Positions 15,450 to 23,610 of a stretch of DNA of 64,000 nucleotides are shown here, one piece after another. Source of the DNA: Actinomycetota bacterium (lineage in GTDB: Bacteria; Actinomycetota; Acidimicrobiia; Acidimicrobiales; JAJPHE01); assembly GCA_027315345.1 (NCBI GenBank), contig DAHUYE010000085.1:62001-126000 (forward strand). The letters run 5' to 3'. Under the pieces are notes generated by a model. That model saw only the letters and a list, made by a program, of their open reading frames with translations. It was not told where the DNA came from and did not search any database. Positions within the stretch are counted from its first letter, which is position 1; every line of letters starts with the position of its first letter. Both the position numbers and the translations under genes were made by a program.

Positions 15450-17822
15450 TCAGACGATCTGGCGGAACTGGAGATAGCGGAGCACGCCCAGGCCGGGGAG
15501 GATGGGCAGCCAGAAGGTGAGGAGGCGGAAGGTGAGCACGGCCGCCACCGCCGACTCGGGATGGACGCCGATACCGGTCAGTCCGGCCACCAGGGCGGCC
15601 TCCAGCGCCCCCAGGTTGCCCGGGGTGGGAGCTGCCGAGGCCAGGGCGGCCCCACCTACGTAGACGGCCAGGACGGACACCAACGAAAAATGGGGGTCGA
15701 AGGCGGCCAGGCTGGCCACCAGGGCCAGGCCGTTGCCCAGGGTCACGCCGGCCGATCCCCCGAACAGGGCCAGGGCCCGGAGCGGATGACCCAGGGTCGC
15801 GACCAGCTCCCGGCCCACCCGCAGGCCCGGGACCAGGACCCGGCGCCGCCCCAGGGGCGAGCCCACCAGCACCCCGGCCACGATGAGGGCGCCGGCCACC
15901 CCGGCCAGGAACGGCCAGCCCGAGGGCAGGGGGGCCTTGCCCACCAGGCCGCTGGTGCCGAGGATGGCGGCGGCCAGGAAGAACCCGGTGGCGTGGACCA
16001 CCACCCCGGCGGCCTGGTTGAGGGCGATGGACCCCACCGCTTCGGCCCGGGGGGACCCGGAGCGCTCCAGGTAGATGAGGTTGAGCCCCATGCCGCCCAG
16101 GCCGCCGGGGGTCAGGCGACTGGTGAAGGCGGAGGCGATCTGGGTCAGGGTGGTCCGGGCCAGGGACAGCCGGCGCCGGACGGCGCCCAGGTAGGAGGCG
16201 GCCGCCATGGGAAAGGTCACGGCCCCGGCTCCGAAGGCCGCTATCAGCCACCAGTAGTTGGCCTGGCGCATGGCGTCGAGAAGGCGGGGGACAGTGCCGA
16301 TCTGGGGCAGCAGCAGGTAGACGGCGCCGCCGCCCACCACCAGGGACAGCACGGTGGTGGCTCGGATGCGGGGCCGGAAGGATGGCCGGGGGGCGTCCAG
16401 GTTCTCGGCCAGCCGGGAGGAGATGTCGCCCAGAGCCAGGCGCTGGCGGGCCGTCTGGGGGGCGAGCTGGCGCCGGATATGCACCGGCAGGGCCAGGGGC
16501 TGTAGGAAGCTGAGAGCCGGGAGCAGATCCTCCCGGTCGCTGCCGCGCAGGGCCGAGCCCACCGCCCGTTCCACCCCGACCACAGAGGCCAGGGACACCA
16601 GCATCTCGGCCCGGTCCTGGGCCAGACGGCGGTCGGTGGCGCCGGCCTTGGCGAAGGTGAAGTCGAGCAGCCAGGGTGCGCCGGACGGGTCGACCAGGAC
16701 GTTGTTGGCAGTCAGCTCATGGTGGGCGATGCGGGCGGTCCCCAGGGCCCGGACCTGGCCCCAGATCTGCTCCAGCAGGCAGTCGTCCACCGCCTCGGCG
16801 CCGAGGGAGGCCAGCCGGCAGCCCTCCACCTTGCGCCGGACCAAAAGGGCCGGTCCGTGGCCCATCTCCAACCCGAAGACGACCTCGGGGGTCCTGACCC
16901 CGGCCCGCTCGGCCAGCAGGGTGACGAAGGCCTCGTGGTCCACCTCGTGGCTGGGCGAGGACAGGCCCGGCTCGTCCTCCACCTCCAGGGACGCCAGCAG
17001 GCGGCGGGCCTTGTAGGCCCAGCCGGCCCGGCGCTGGCCCCGCCGCACCACCTCGACCACGAAGCACTGGCCCTCCCCGGTACGGGCTTCGAAGTGCCGG
17101 GGCCCGAAGCCGGCCCGGCCGATGGGCTCGACCCGCATCACCTCCAGGCCGGACCGGCGCAGTACGGCCGTAACGGCGTCGGTCGAGGTGGCCCGGCCCG
17201 GCGCCCCCCAGACCAGGTGCAGCCCGCTGCCGATGGCGAAGCCGATGAAGGCCCCGGCGGCCAGTTCCAGGGCCAGATGCCCGCCGGTGAAGTCCTGGGC
17301 CGCCGCCACCAGGGCCACTCCGATGAGCGGGACCAGGCGCATGGAGCGGGGGAGATAGGGGGTGACCACGGTGGCCAGGGCGGCGGCCACGGCGGTGTGG
17401 TCGGAGGGAAAGACACTGTGGAGGACTACGGAGTGGGTGGCCCCGTTCCCGTTGGGCACCCCGTTCACCACCACCGCCCGGCGGGGGGCGAAGACGGACA
17501 GGAAGTGGCAGGCCAGCCAGCCGGCCGTGCCGGCCACGATGAGTTTGAGGGCGGCCCGGATGCGCCGGACCAGCAGGGCGATCCCGGCCGCGCCGGCTAT
17601 GCCCACCACCGAGCCGGCCAGCGAGATGGCCCGGGAGGTCTCGTCCAGCCAGGACGGCAGCAGGGCCAGATCCCGGTAGATGCCCGCCTCCAGCGGATCG
17701 ACCCGGTGCGACCGGGCGACGAAGAAGCCGGCCGTGACCAGAAGGGCGGATAGGACTATCCGGGCGACATCTCGCGGATGCCGGCCCATGGCCACTTCGG
17801 CCGGCGCCCGGGGGACAGCCAC
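15450..17822 (-). CDS. three-domain membrane protein: PAP2-like + kinase-like + YbhN/UPF0104 flippase-like
   Basis: A 790-residue fusion. Residues 20-205 are a PAP2-type membrane region with a degenerate phosphatase signature: P139-S-D-H142 for PSGH and GGH181...E for the third motif, without the usual Arg/Asp. Residues 215-470 resemble small-molecule/ABC1-type kinases: catalytic loop H367-H-E369-L...N374 with Glu replacing the usual Asp, and metal-binding D387 in LLDFTFA. Residues 490-790 match the multi-pass lysylphosphatidylglycerol-synthase membrane domain (TIGR00374/YbhN), with RLTPGGLGGMGLNLIYLERS and APTPGNLGALEAALVAGLTG. It lies 22 bases downstream of the UbiB-type kinase gene. Likely role is handling a lipid-linked phosphate compound; substrate unknown. 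Confidence 0.8.
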   Translation of the reverse strand: MAVPRAPAEVAMGRHPRDVARIVLSALLVTAGFFVARSHRVDPLEAGIYRDLALLPSWLDETSRAISLAGSVVGIAGAAGIALLVRRIRAALKLIVAGTAGWLACHFLSVFAPRRAVVVNGVPNGNGATHSVVLHSVFPSDHTAVAAALATVVTPYLPRSMRLVPLIGVALVAAAQDFTGGHLALELAAGAFIGFAIGSGLHLVWGAPGRATSTDAVTAVLRRSGLEVMRVEPIGRAGFGPRHFEARTGEGQCFVVEVVRRGQRRAGWAYKARRLLASLEVEDEPGLSSPSHEVDHEAFVTLLAERAGVRTPEVVFGLEMGHGPALLVRRKVEGCRLASLGAEAVDDCLLEQIWGQVRALGTARIAHHELTANNVLVDPSGAPWLLDFTFAKAGATDRRLAQDRAEMLVSLASVVGVERAVGSALRGSDREDLLPALSFLQPLALPVHIRRQLAPQTARQRLALGDISSRLAENLDAPRPSFRPRIRATTVLSLVVGGGAVYLLLPQIGTVPRLLDAMRQANYWWLIAAFGAGAVTFPMAAASYLGAVRRRLSLARTTLTQIASAFTSRLTPGGLGGMGLNLIYLERSGSPRAEAVGSIALNQAAGVVVHATGFFLAAAILGTSGLVGKAPLPSGWPFLAGVAGALIVAGVLVGSPLGRRRVLVPGLRVGRELVATLGHPLRALALFGGSAGVTLGNGLALVASLAAFDPHFSLVSVLAVYVGGAALASAAPTPGNLGALEAALVAGLTGIGVHPESAVAAVLTFRLLTFWLPILPGLGVLRYLQFRQIV

Positions 17823-17844
17823 CGGGCCTACCGGGAGGCGGGAC

Positions 17845-19491
17845 TCATCGGCGCCGCCGGGACGAGCGCCGCTCCTTGCGGTGGGCTTCCATGCGGCGCT
17901 CGATGATGGCCCGGCGCTCGTTCAGCTGGCGGGCGGTGACCGGGGTGGTTTCGTCGACGATCCCGAAGGACGCTCGGATGCCGGACAGGTCGATGGCCTC
18001 CACGTCGATGCTCATTCCCACGTCGGCGCTGATGCGCTCACCGTGGTGCTCGGCCATGTAGAGGGCGATGTCCCCGATGAGGGAGATGATGTCAACGTCC
18101 GGGGCCAGGGTCTGAATGGCATTGGAGCAGAACAGCATGTCCTTGACGAAGAGCATCAGTTCCTTGGGCATGCGGGCCCCATAGCCGAGTAGGGCCTTGG
18201 TCACGTTGCGAATCTCGTTGGTGATCTCCTCGGCCGTCATCTGGGTCGGATCGAGCGGCGGGGCGTCGAGGTTGAGATCCCGGATGACACCTTCGATGTC
18301 GACATCGGCGGGCAGGGCCCCGAGATCCCGTAGGGCGGCTATCTGGGCCCGGATGTCATTTCCGGTGGCGCCCATCAACAGGCGCAGGAAGGCCAGCCGG
18401 CGGGGCTCGTCCAGCCGGCCGGTGATGCCGTAGTCGAGCAGGGCGACCCGGCCGTTCTCCTGGACGAACAGGTTCCCGCCGTGGAGGTCCCCGTGGAAGA
18501 CGCCGAAGAGCATGGCCCCTTCCAGGAACGACACCAGGCTGGCCCGGACCACCTGGCTGGTGTCGATGCCGGCCGCCTTCATGCCGGCCACGTCATCGAA
18601 GCCGAATCCGCTGAGTCGCTCCATGACCAGCACCCGGCGGGTGACCAGTTGGGGGTGGGGCCGGGGCACGACCAGGGAGCGCTGGCCGGTGGCGGCCAGG
18701 ATCTGGGCCACGTCCAACATGTTCTGGGCTTCGAGGCGGAAGTCGAGTTCCTCCACGATGGTCTCGGCAAACAGATCGACCAGGGCGGGCGGGTTGGCCA
18801 GGGCCGAGATGGGGATGCGGCCGATCAGGGCCGGAGCGATCCAACTCATGGCAGCCAGGTCCCGGCGCACCATGGCGGCCACGGTGGGCCGCTGCACCTT
18901 CACCACCACGTCCCGGCCGGCCCCGATCCCGGAGCGCAGGGTGGCGGCATGGACCTGGGCGATGGAGGCCGCCGCGATGGGGGCTTGGTCGAAGGAGGAG
19001 AAGACCTCCTCCAGGGGCCGGCCCAGGTCGGACTCCACAATGCGCCTGACAGTGCTGAACGGCTCGGCCGGCACCCGGTCCCGGAGGTACTTGAACTGGC
19101 TGACCAGCTCGTCGGGGAAAATGCCCTCGCCCGAGGAGAGGATCTGGCCCAGCTTGATGTAGGTGGGCCCCAGCTTCTCGAAGGCCTTGCGCAGCCGCAG
19201 GGATACGCCGGCCCGGGACTCGGTCTGGGTCAGGCGCTTCTCCCGCAGGTACCAGTTGCCCAGAGCCCAACCAAGGCTGCCGCCGACTGTGACCACCCGG
19301 GCCCCGGGCGGTAGCCGGCGGCGGCGAACCATGCGGGGCACGTCGTGGCGGGTCCGGGACCGGAGGGCGTCGATACCCCGGCGCCAGCGCATCTCCTCCG
19401 GCACGACCAGCCAGGGTGGATCCTCGGTGAAAGCCCCCAGGCTGAGGTCGGCCGGCGCGGTCGGATCCTCCTGCGCCGCCTCCACTCCCAT
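17845..19491 (-). CDS. ABC1/UbiB (AarF) atypical kinase family protein
   Basis: The protein (548 residues) shows all family signatures: K113-L-G-Q in the N-terminal extension, the Ala-rich loop AAASIAQVH (173-181) in place of a glycine loop, K198 in VVKVQRP, the EELDF motif (247-251), catalytic loop HGDLHGGN (333-340) and D353-Y-G. UbiB proteins are ATPases linked to isoprenoid-quinone or other lipid metabolism. Unlike E. coli UbiB there is no obvious pair of strong C-terminal membrane helices; the last 20 residues are very basic (KERRSSRRRR). It leads a two-gene operon with the PAP2/kinase-like/flippase-like protein, a striking pairing of two kinase-like proteins. A TAGGTT box lies 6 bases before the ATG. 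Confidence 0.88.
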   Translation of the reverse strand: MGVEAAQEDPTAPADLSLGAFTEDPPWLVVPEEMRWRRGIDALRSRTRHDVPRMVRRRRLPPGARVVTVGGSLGWALGNWYLREKRLTQTESRAGVSLRLRKAFEKLGPTYIKLGQILSSGEGIFPDELVSQFKYLRDRVPAEPFSTVRRIVESDLGRPLEEVFSSFDQAPIAAASIAQVHAATLRSGIGAGRDVVVKVQRPTVAAMVRRDLAAMSWIAPALIGRIPISALANPPALVDLFAETIVEELDFRLEAQNMLDVAQILAATGQRSLVVPRPHPQLVTRRVLVMERLSGFGFDDVAGMKAAGIDTSQVVRASLVSFLEGAMLFGVFHGDLHGGNLFVQENGRVALLDYGITGRLDEPRRLAFLRLLMGATGNDIRAQIAALRDLGALPADVDIEGVIRDLNLDAPPLDPTQMTAEEITNEIRNVTKALLGYGARMPKELMLFVKDMLFCSNAIQTLAPDVDIISLIGDIALYMAEHHGERISADVGMSIDVEAIDLSGIRASFGIVDETTPVTARQLNERRAIIERRMEAHRKERRSSRRRR

Positions 19492-19497
19492 CGGGCG

Positions 19498-19503
19498 AAC
19501 CTA
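19498..19503 (-). promoter_or_regulatory. -10 box TAGGTT, probable leaderless promoter of the UbiB operon
   Basis: TAGGTT on the minus strand is followed by 6 bases and ATG 19491. It is back-to-back with the bcp -10 box at 19537, 33 bases away. Confidence 0.45.
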
Positions 19504-19536
19504 CCGCGCCCGGCGCGTGGCGCCCAAGCCGGTCAC

Positions 19537-19542
19537 TACCAT
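19537..19542 (+). promoter_or_regulatory. -10 box TACCAT, probable leaderless promoter of bcp-fabZ
   Basis: TACCAT is followed by 8 bases (CCGTCGCC) and ATG 19551. There is no ribosome-site-like sequence between the box and the start codon. Confidence 0.5.
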
Positions 19543-19550
19543 CCGTCGCC

Positions 19551-20015
19551 ATGACGCAACTCACGGCGGGGGACAAGGCCCCGTCCTTCACCCTGGCCGA
19601 CCAGGCCGGTGCCAAGGTCTCCCTGACCTCGTTCAAGGGCCGGCCGGTGTTGATCTACTTCTATCCCAAAGCGGATACGCCCGGCTGCACCACCCAGGCC
19701 TGCGGACTGCGGGACGTGTCCGGGGACGTCGGTGACACGGTGATCATCGGCATCAGCCCCGATGCCCCGGACAAGCAGGCCAAGTTCGACCAGAAGTACG
19801 GGCTGGGCTTCCCCCTCCTCTCCGATCCAGACCACGCCGTGGCCGACGCCTACGGCGTGTGGGGGGAACGGAGCATGTACGGACGGAAGTACATGGGCAT
19901 CGTCCGCTCGGCCTTCCTGATCGATGCCAAGGGCAAAGTGGCCGAGGCCTGGTACAAGATCTCGCCCAAGGACACCCCGGCCCGCCTGACCGAGTGGGTC
20001 AGGAAGAACGGGTGA
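19551..20015 (+). CDS. bcp: thioredoxin-dependent thiol peroxidase (Bcp/PrxQ peroxiredoxin)
   Basis: A 154-residue peroxiredoxin of the PrxQ subfamily, reducing H2O2 and organic hydroperoxides with thioredoxin. The peroxidatic C46 lies in ADTPGCTTQACGLRD and the resolving C51 five residues later, the classical atypical two-Cys PrxQ spacing. The thioredoxin-fold strand VLIYFYPK precedes it. Full length with a short C-terminus. Its stop overlaps the GTG of fabZ by 4 bases, so antioxidant defence and fatty-acid dehydration are translated from one mRNA. Confidence 0.95.
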   Translation: MTQLTAGDKAPSFTLADQAGAKVSLTSFKGRPVLIYFYPKADTPGCTTQACGLRDVSGDVGDTVIIGISPDAPDKQAKFDQKYGLGFPLLSDPDHAVADAYGVWGERSMYGRKYMGIVRSAFLIDAKGKVAEAWYKISPKDTPARLTEWVRKNG

Positions 20016-20446
20016 CCGTCGAGCTGCCCCGGCCGGCCGATGTGTTGCCGCACCGGCCGCCCTTCCTCCTGGTGGATGAGGTGACGGCGGTGGTGCCCGG
20101 GCAGTCGGCCTCGGGCCTCTGGCGCCTCACCGGGGAGGAGTGGTTTTTCCCCGGGCACTTTCCGGGCCGGCCGACCCTGCCCGGGGTGCTGATGGTGGAG
20201 GCGGTGGCCCAGCTCGGGGCCGTGGCCGTCCTGCTCGATGAGCGCTTCACGGGGAAGCTGCCGCTCTTCGGCGGAGTCGACTCCGCCCGCTTCCGCCGGC
20301 AGGTCGTCCCGGGCGACAGCCTGGACCTGGAGGTGGAGCTGGGCCGGATGTCGGCCCGGGCCGGCAAGGGCCACGGCCGCGCCTCGGTCGGCGGTCAGAC
20401 CGCCTGCGAGGTCGACCTGCTGTTTGTAATCGCCGATGGGTCCTGA
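20012..20446 (+). CDS. fabZ: 3-hydroxyacyl-ACP dehydratase, FabZ type
   Basis: Hot-dog-fold dehydratase of 144 residues that removes water from 3-hydroxyacyl-ACP to give trans-2-enoyl-ACP. The signature FPGHFPGRPTLPGVLMVEA contains catalytic H49 and E63; LPHRPPFLLVDEV is the typical N-terminal strand. GTG 20012 overlaps the bcp stop (GTGA). It converges on fabF with a 6-base gap, so it is next to the fab operon yet transcribed against it, driven from the bcp promoter. FabA-like isomerase function cannot be excluded, but FabZ fits better. Confidence 0.9.
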   Translation: MTVELPRPADVLPHRPPFLLVDEVTAVVPGQSASGLWRLTGEEWFFPGHFPGRPTLPGVLMVEAVAQLGAVAVLLDERFTGKLPLFGGVDSARFRRQVVPGDSLDLEVELGRMSARAGKGHGRASVGGQTACEVDLLFVIADGS

Positions 20447-20452
20447 CGGGGC

Positions 20453-21652
20453 TCAGTCCCGGTAGGGGAGCAGGACCAGGGTGCCGTTGTGACCGCCGAA
20501 GCCGAAGGAGTTGGAGAGAGCGGGGCCCGGCTCCCAGGCCCGGGGCCGGCCGACCACCAGGTCCAGATGGATGTCGGGATCGGGATGGTCGTGGCCGGCG
20601 GTGGGGGGGATGAGGCCCCGGTCGATGGTGAGGGCCAGGGCGACGGCCTCGATGGCGCCGGCCGCTCCGAGGGCGTGACCGGTGACTCCCTTGGTGGAGG
20701 TGACGGCCGGCCCGGGCGTGCCGAAGACCTTGTTGATGGCCTCGGCCTCGGCGGCGTCGTTGAGCGGGGTGGAGGTGCCATGGGCGTTGATGTGGCCCAC
20801 CTCGGAGGGATCGAGGCCGGCATCCTCCAGGGCCAGTTCCATGCAGGCCGCCGCCCCGGCCCCACCCGGCGAAGGCGCCGTGATGTGGTGCGCATCGGCA
20901 TTCGACGCCGCCCCGGCCACTATGGCGTAGATGTGCGCTCCCCGGGCCAGGGCCCGGTCCAGGTCCTCGAGCAGGAGCACCCCGGCCGCTTCGGCCATCA
21001 CGAAGCCGTCCCGCTCCGAGTCGAAGGGGCGGGAGATGCCCGAGCCGGACAGGGCCGTCATGTTTCCGAAGCCGGCCATGGCCACCGGGGTGGCGGCTGA
21101 CTCGGCTCCGCCGGCCAGCACCACGTCACAGCGGCCGGTGGCCACCAGCCGGGCGGCGTTGCCCACCGAGTGGGTGCCGGCCGCGCAGGCGGTGACGGTG
21201 GTCTCGCACGGGCCCCGCCAGCCGTTACGGATGCTGACGTTCCCGGCGGCGGCGTTGCCCATCATCATCGGGACCAGGAACGGGGACACCCGTCGGGGCC
21301 CCTTCTCATGGTGGATGAGGATCTGTTCCTCCAGGGTGGCCAGGCCGCCGACCCCGGTGCCGATGATCACCCCGGCCCGGTCCGGATCCACCTCGGGCCG
21401 CCCGGCGTCGTCCAGAGCCATCTCGGCCGCGGCCACGCCCATCTGGGCGAAGCGGTCGACCCGCCGGACGTCCTTCGGGCCGAACCAGGGGGTGGGGTCG
21501 AAGTCGGTGACGATGCGGGTCCCCTCCGGCGCCGGCCGGCACAGGCCGTCGAAGAAGGCGTCCTTACCGATGCCGGCGGTGGTAACGACCCCCAGGCCGG
21601 TGATGGCCACCGCCCGACCCTGGGTGCCTCCGGGCAGGAACGAGGTCTTCAC
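20453..21652 (-). CDS. fabF: 3-oxoacyl-ACP synthase II (FabF)
   Basis: Condensing enzyme of 399 residues with thiolase fold, elongating acyl-ACP with malonyl-ACP. The triad is intact: C156 in TVTACAAGTHS, H291 in NAHGTSTPLND and H326 in KGVTGHALGAAG. Length is normal (about 410). It is the last gene of fabD-fabH-fabG-acpP-fabF, 9 bases after the ACP gene. Catalyses the later elongation steps after FabH priming. Confidence 0.95.
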   Translation of the reverse strand: MKTSFLPGGTQGRAVAITGLGVVTTAGIGKDAFFDGLCRPAPEGTRIVTDFDPTPWFGPKDVRRVDRFAQMGVAAAEMALDDAGRPEVDPDRAGVIIGTGVGGLATLEEQILIHHEKGPRRVSPFLVPMMMGNAAAGNVSIRNGWRGPCETTVTACAAGTHSVGNAARLVATGRCDVVLAGGAESAATPVAMAGFGNMTALSGSGISRPFDSERDGFVMAEAAGVLLLEDLDRALARGAHIYAIVAGAASNADAHHITAPSPGGAGAAACMELALEDAGLDPSEVGHINAHGTSTPLNDAAEAEAINKVFGTPGPAVTSTKGVTGHALGAAGAIEAVALALTIDRGLIPPTAGHDHPDPDIHLDLVVGRPRAWEPGPALSNSFGFGGHNGTLVLLPYRD

Positions 21653-21661
21653 CTCGGGCCC

Positions 21662-21904
21662 TCAGGAAACCTTGGACAGGACCAGGTCGAAGGCCTGCCC
21701 GACCGTCTGGACCCCTTCCAGCTCGGACTCGTCCACGGTGATGTCGAAGCTCTCTTCCAGAGCCATCACCAGTTCAACCAGGTCCAAGCTGTCGGCATCG
21801 AGGTCGTCCCCGAACTTGGCCTCGATGGTGACCTGATCGGGTTGGACCTGGAGCACCTCGACGGCGCAGGTCTTGAACTTCTCGAAGGCAGTGTCTCGAT
21901 CCAC
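21662..21904 (-). CDS. acpP: acyl carrier protein
   Basis: Eighty residues, strongly acidic, with the 4'-phosphopantetheine attachment serine S39 in DLDADSLDLVELVMALEE. It carries the growing acyl chain between the enzymes encoded on both sides. The position between fabG and fabF is the common one. Start ATG 21904. Confidence 0.96.
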   Translation of the reverse strand: MDRDTAFEKFKTCAVEVLQVQPDQVTIEAKFGDDLDADSLDLVELVMALEESFDITVDESELEGVQTVGQAFDLVLSKVS

Positions 21905-21937
21905 GGTTCCCTTTCTAGTTCGTCCGGTGACGATGCA

Positions 21938-22684
21938 TCAGTGGCCCATGGCCAGGCCGCCGTCGACGGGCAGGACGGCGCCGGTGATGTAGGAGGCGTC
22001 GTCCGAGGCCAGGAAGGCCACCACCCCGGCTATCTCCTCGGGCCGGGCCACCCGGCCCAGGGGCACCCGGTCCACCAGTTCGGCCATCTGGGCCTCGTTG
22101 AGGGCGCCCAGCATGTCGGTGTCCACCGTGCCGGGGGCGACCACGTTGACCAGGATCGAGCGGGAGGACAGCTCCCGGGCCATGGAACGGGCGAAGCCGA
22201 CCAGCCCGGCCTTGGCGGCGGCGTAGTTGGCCTGCCCGGCCTGGCCGGCCAGACCGGAAACGGAGGAGACCAGGATGACCCGGCCCTTCCGGGCCCGCAT
22301 CATCGGCCCCACCACCCGCTTGACCAGCCGGTAGACGCCGGTGAGGTTGGTCTCGATCACGTCGGACCAGGCTTCCTCGCTCATGCGCATGAGCAGGCCG
22401 TCCCGGGTCAGGCCGGCGTTGGCCACCAGCACCTCGACCGGCCCCCATTCTTTCTCGATCAGATCGAGGGCGGCCGTGACCGCCTCGGGTCGGCTCTGGT
22501 CGCAGGCGAGGTGCCAGGGCCCCTCGGCCGGGGGGCCGGAGCCGCCGGCCGGGCCGGAGCGCGACGTGTAGGCGACCCGGTCGCCTCGGGCCGCGAAGCG
22601 CTCGACGCAGGCGGCGCCTATACCCCGGGATCCGCCCGTCACCAGGACGACGCGGCCGGGACCTTCCGGGACTTCAGGGCTCAA
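21938..22684 (-). CDS. fabG: 3-oxoacyl-ACP reductase (FabG)
   Basis: Short-chain dehydrogenase reducing 3-oxoacyl-ACP with NADPH. The nucleotide-binding TGGSRGIG, the NAG motif VANAGLTRDGLLMRM, the catalytic Ser (VSSVSGLAGQAGQ) and YAAAK are all present. The start is uncertain: no ATG or GTG fits ahead of the first beta strand without entering fabH. TTG 22684 overlaps the fabH stop in a TTGA arrangement and yields 248 residues, the usual FabG size, so it is my choice. A longer frame reads into fabH and is unlikely. Confidence 0.92.
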   Translation of the reverse strand: MSPEVPEGPGRVVLVTGGSRGIGAACVERFAARGDRVAYTSRSGPAGGSGPPAEGPWHLACDQSRPEAVTAALDLIEKEWGPVEVLVANAGLTRDGLLMRMSEEAWSDVIETNLTGVYRLVKRVVGPMMRARKGRVILVSSVSGLAGQAGQANYAAAKAGLVGFARSMARELSSRSILVNVVAPGTVDTDMLGALNEAQMAELVDRVPLGRVARPEEIAGVVAFLASDDASYITGAVLPVDGGLAMGH

Positions 22685-23610
22685 GCCGCCGCGCTCCAGC
22701 GCACCAAGGCGCTGGCCCAGGTCATCCCGGCCCCGAAGCCGCACAGCAGCACCAGGTCACCGGGGGAGAGCCGGCCGGACTCGGCGGCGTCGGCCAGGGC
22801 CAGGGGGATGGATGCGGAAGAGGTGTTGCCCGTCCGGTGCAGCACCACGGCGGTGCGCTCCATGGGGATGCCGAGGCGCTGGGTGGCCGCCTCGATGATG
22901 CGGATGTTGGCCTGGTGGGGCACCAGCAGGGTCACCTCGGCGGCGGACACCCCGGCCCGCTCCAGGGTGGCCTGGGCCGAATCGACCATCGCCCGGACCG
23001 CCCGGCGGAACACCTCCCTACCGTTCATGGTGATGTACCCGTGCAGGTCGGCGTAGAGGATGGGCCGTAGGGAACCGTCGGCGCCGAGATCCCAGGCCAG
23101 CAGATCCCCCGGGCCGTCCACCGCCTCGAGCACCACCGCTCCGGCGCCGTCCCCGAACAGCACGGCCGTGCTGCGGTCCTCCCAGTCGGTGATGCGGCTG
23201 AGCCGCTCGGCTCCGATGAGCAGGACCCGGCCCACGTGGCCCCCGACCATGCCCGACGCCGCCACCAGGGAGTAGACGAAGCCCGAGCAGGCGGCGTTGA
23301 GGTCGAAGGCGCCGCAGGTGAGGCCGAGTTCGAAGGCGACGTGGGCCGAAGTGGCCGGCACCGACTGGTCGGGAGTGGTGGTGGCCAGGGCCAGTAGGTC
23401 GATGTCGGCCGGGGCCACGCCGGCCCGGGCCAGGGCCGCCCGTCCCGCCCCGATGGCCAGCTCGGCGCAGCTGTCCCCGATCCGGCGCTCCCGGATCCCT
23501 GAACGCTCGGTGATCCACTCATCGCTGGTGTCGAGGCGGGCCTCGAGATCGGCGTTGGTGATCACCTTGTCCGGCAGGGCCGTGCCCCACCCGGTGATGG
23601 TGACACCCAT
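22681..23610 (-). CDS. fabH: 3-oxoacyl-ACP synthase III (FabH)
   Basis: Primes fatty-acid synthesis by condensing an acyl-CoA with malonyl-ACP. The Cys-His-Asn triad is C108 (LNAACSGF), H232 (PHQANIRI) and N262 (RTGNTSSASIPLA). The length of 309 residues is slightly short but complete, with the N-terminal DEWITERSGIRERR signature. ATG 23610 shares one base with the fabD stop (TGATG) and the fabG start overlaps its stop, so the three are tightly coupled. Primer preference (acetyl versus branched) cannot be told from sequence. Confidence 0.95.
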   Translation of the reverse strand: MGVTITGWGTALPDKVITNADLEARLDTSDEWITERSGIRERRIGDSCAELAIGAGRAALARAGVAPADIDLLALATTTPDQSVPATSAHVAFELGLTCGAFDLNAACSGFVYSLVAASGMVGGHVGRVLLIGAERLSRITDWEDRSTAVLFGDGAGAVVLEAVDGPGDLLAWDLGADGSLRPILYADLHGYITMNGREVFRRAVRAMVDSAQATLERAGVSAAEVTLLVPHQANIRIIEAATQRLGIPMERTAVVLHRTGNTSSASIPLALADAAESGRLSPGDLVLLCGFGAGMTWASALVRWSAAA

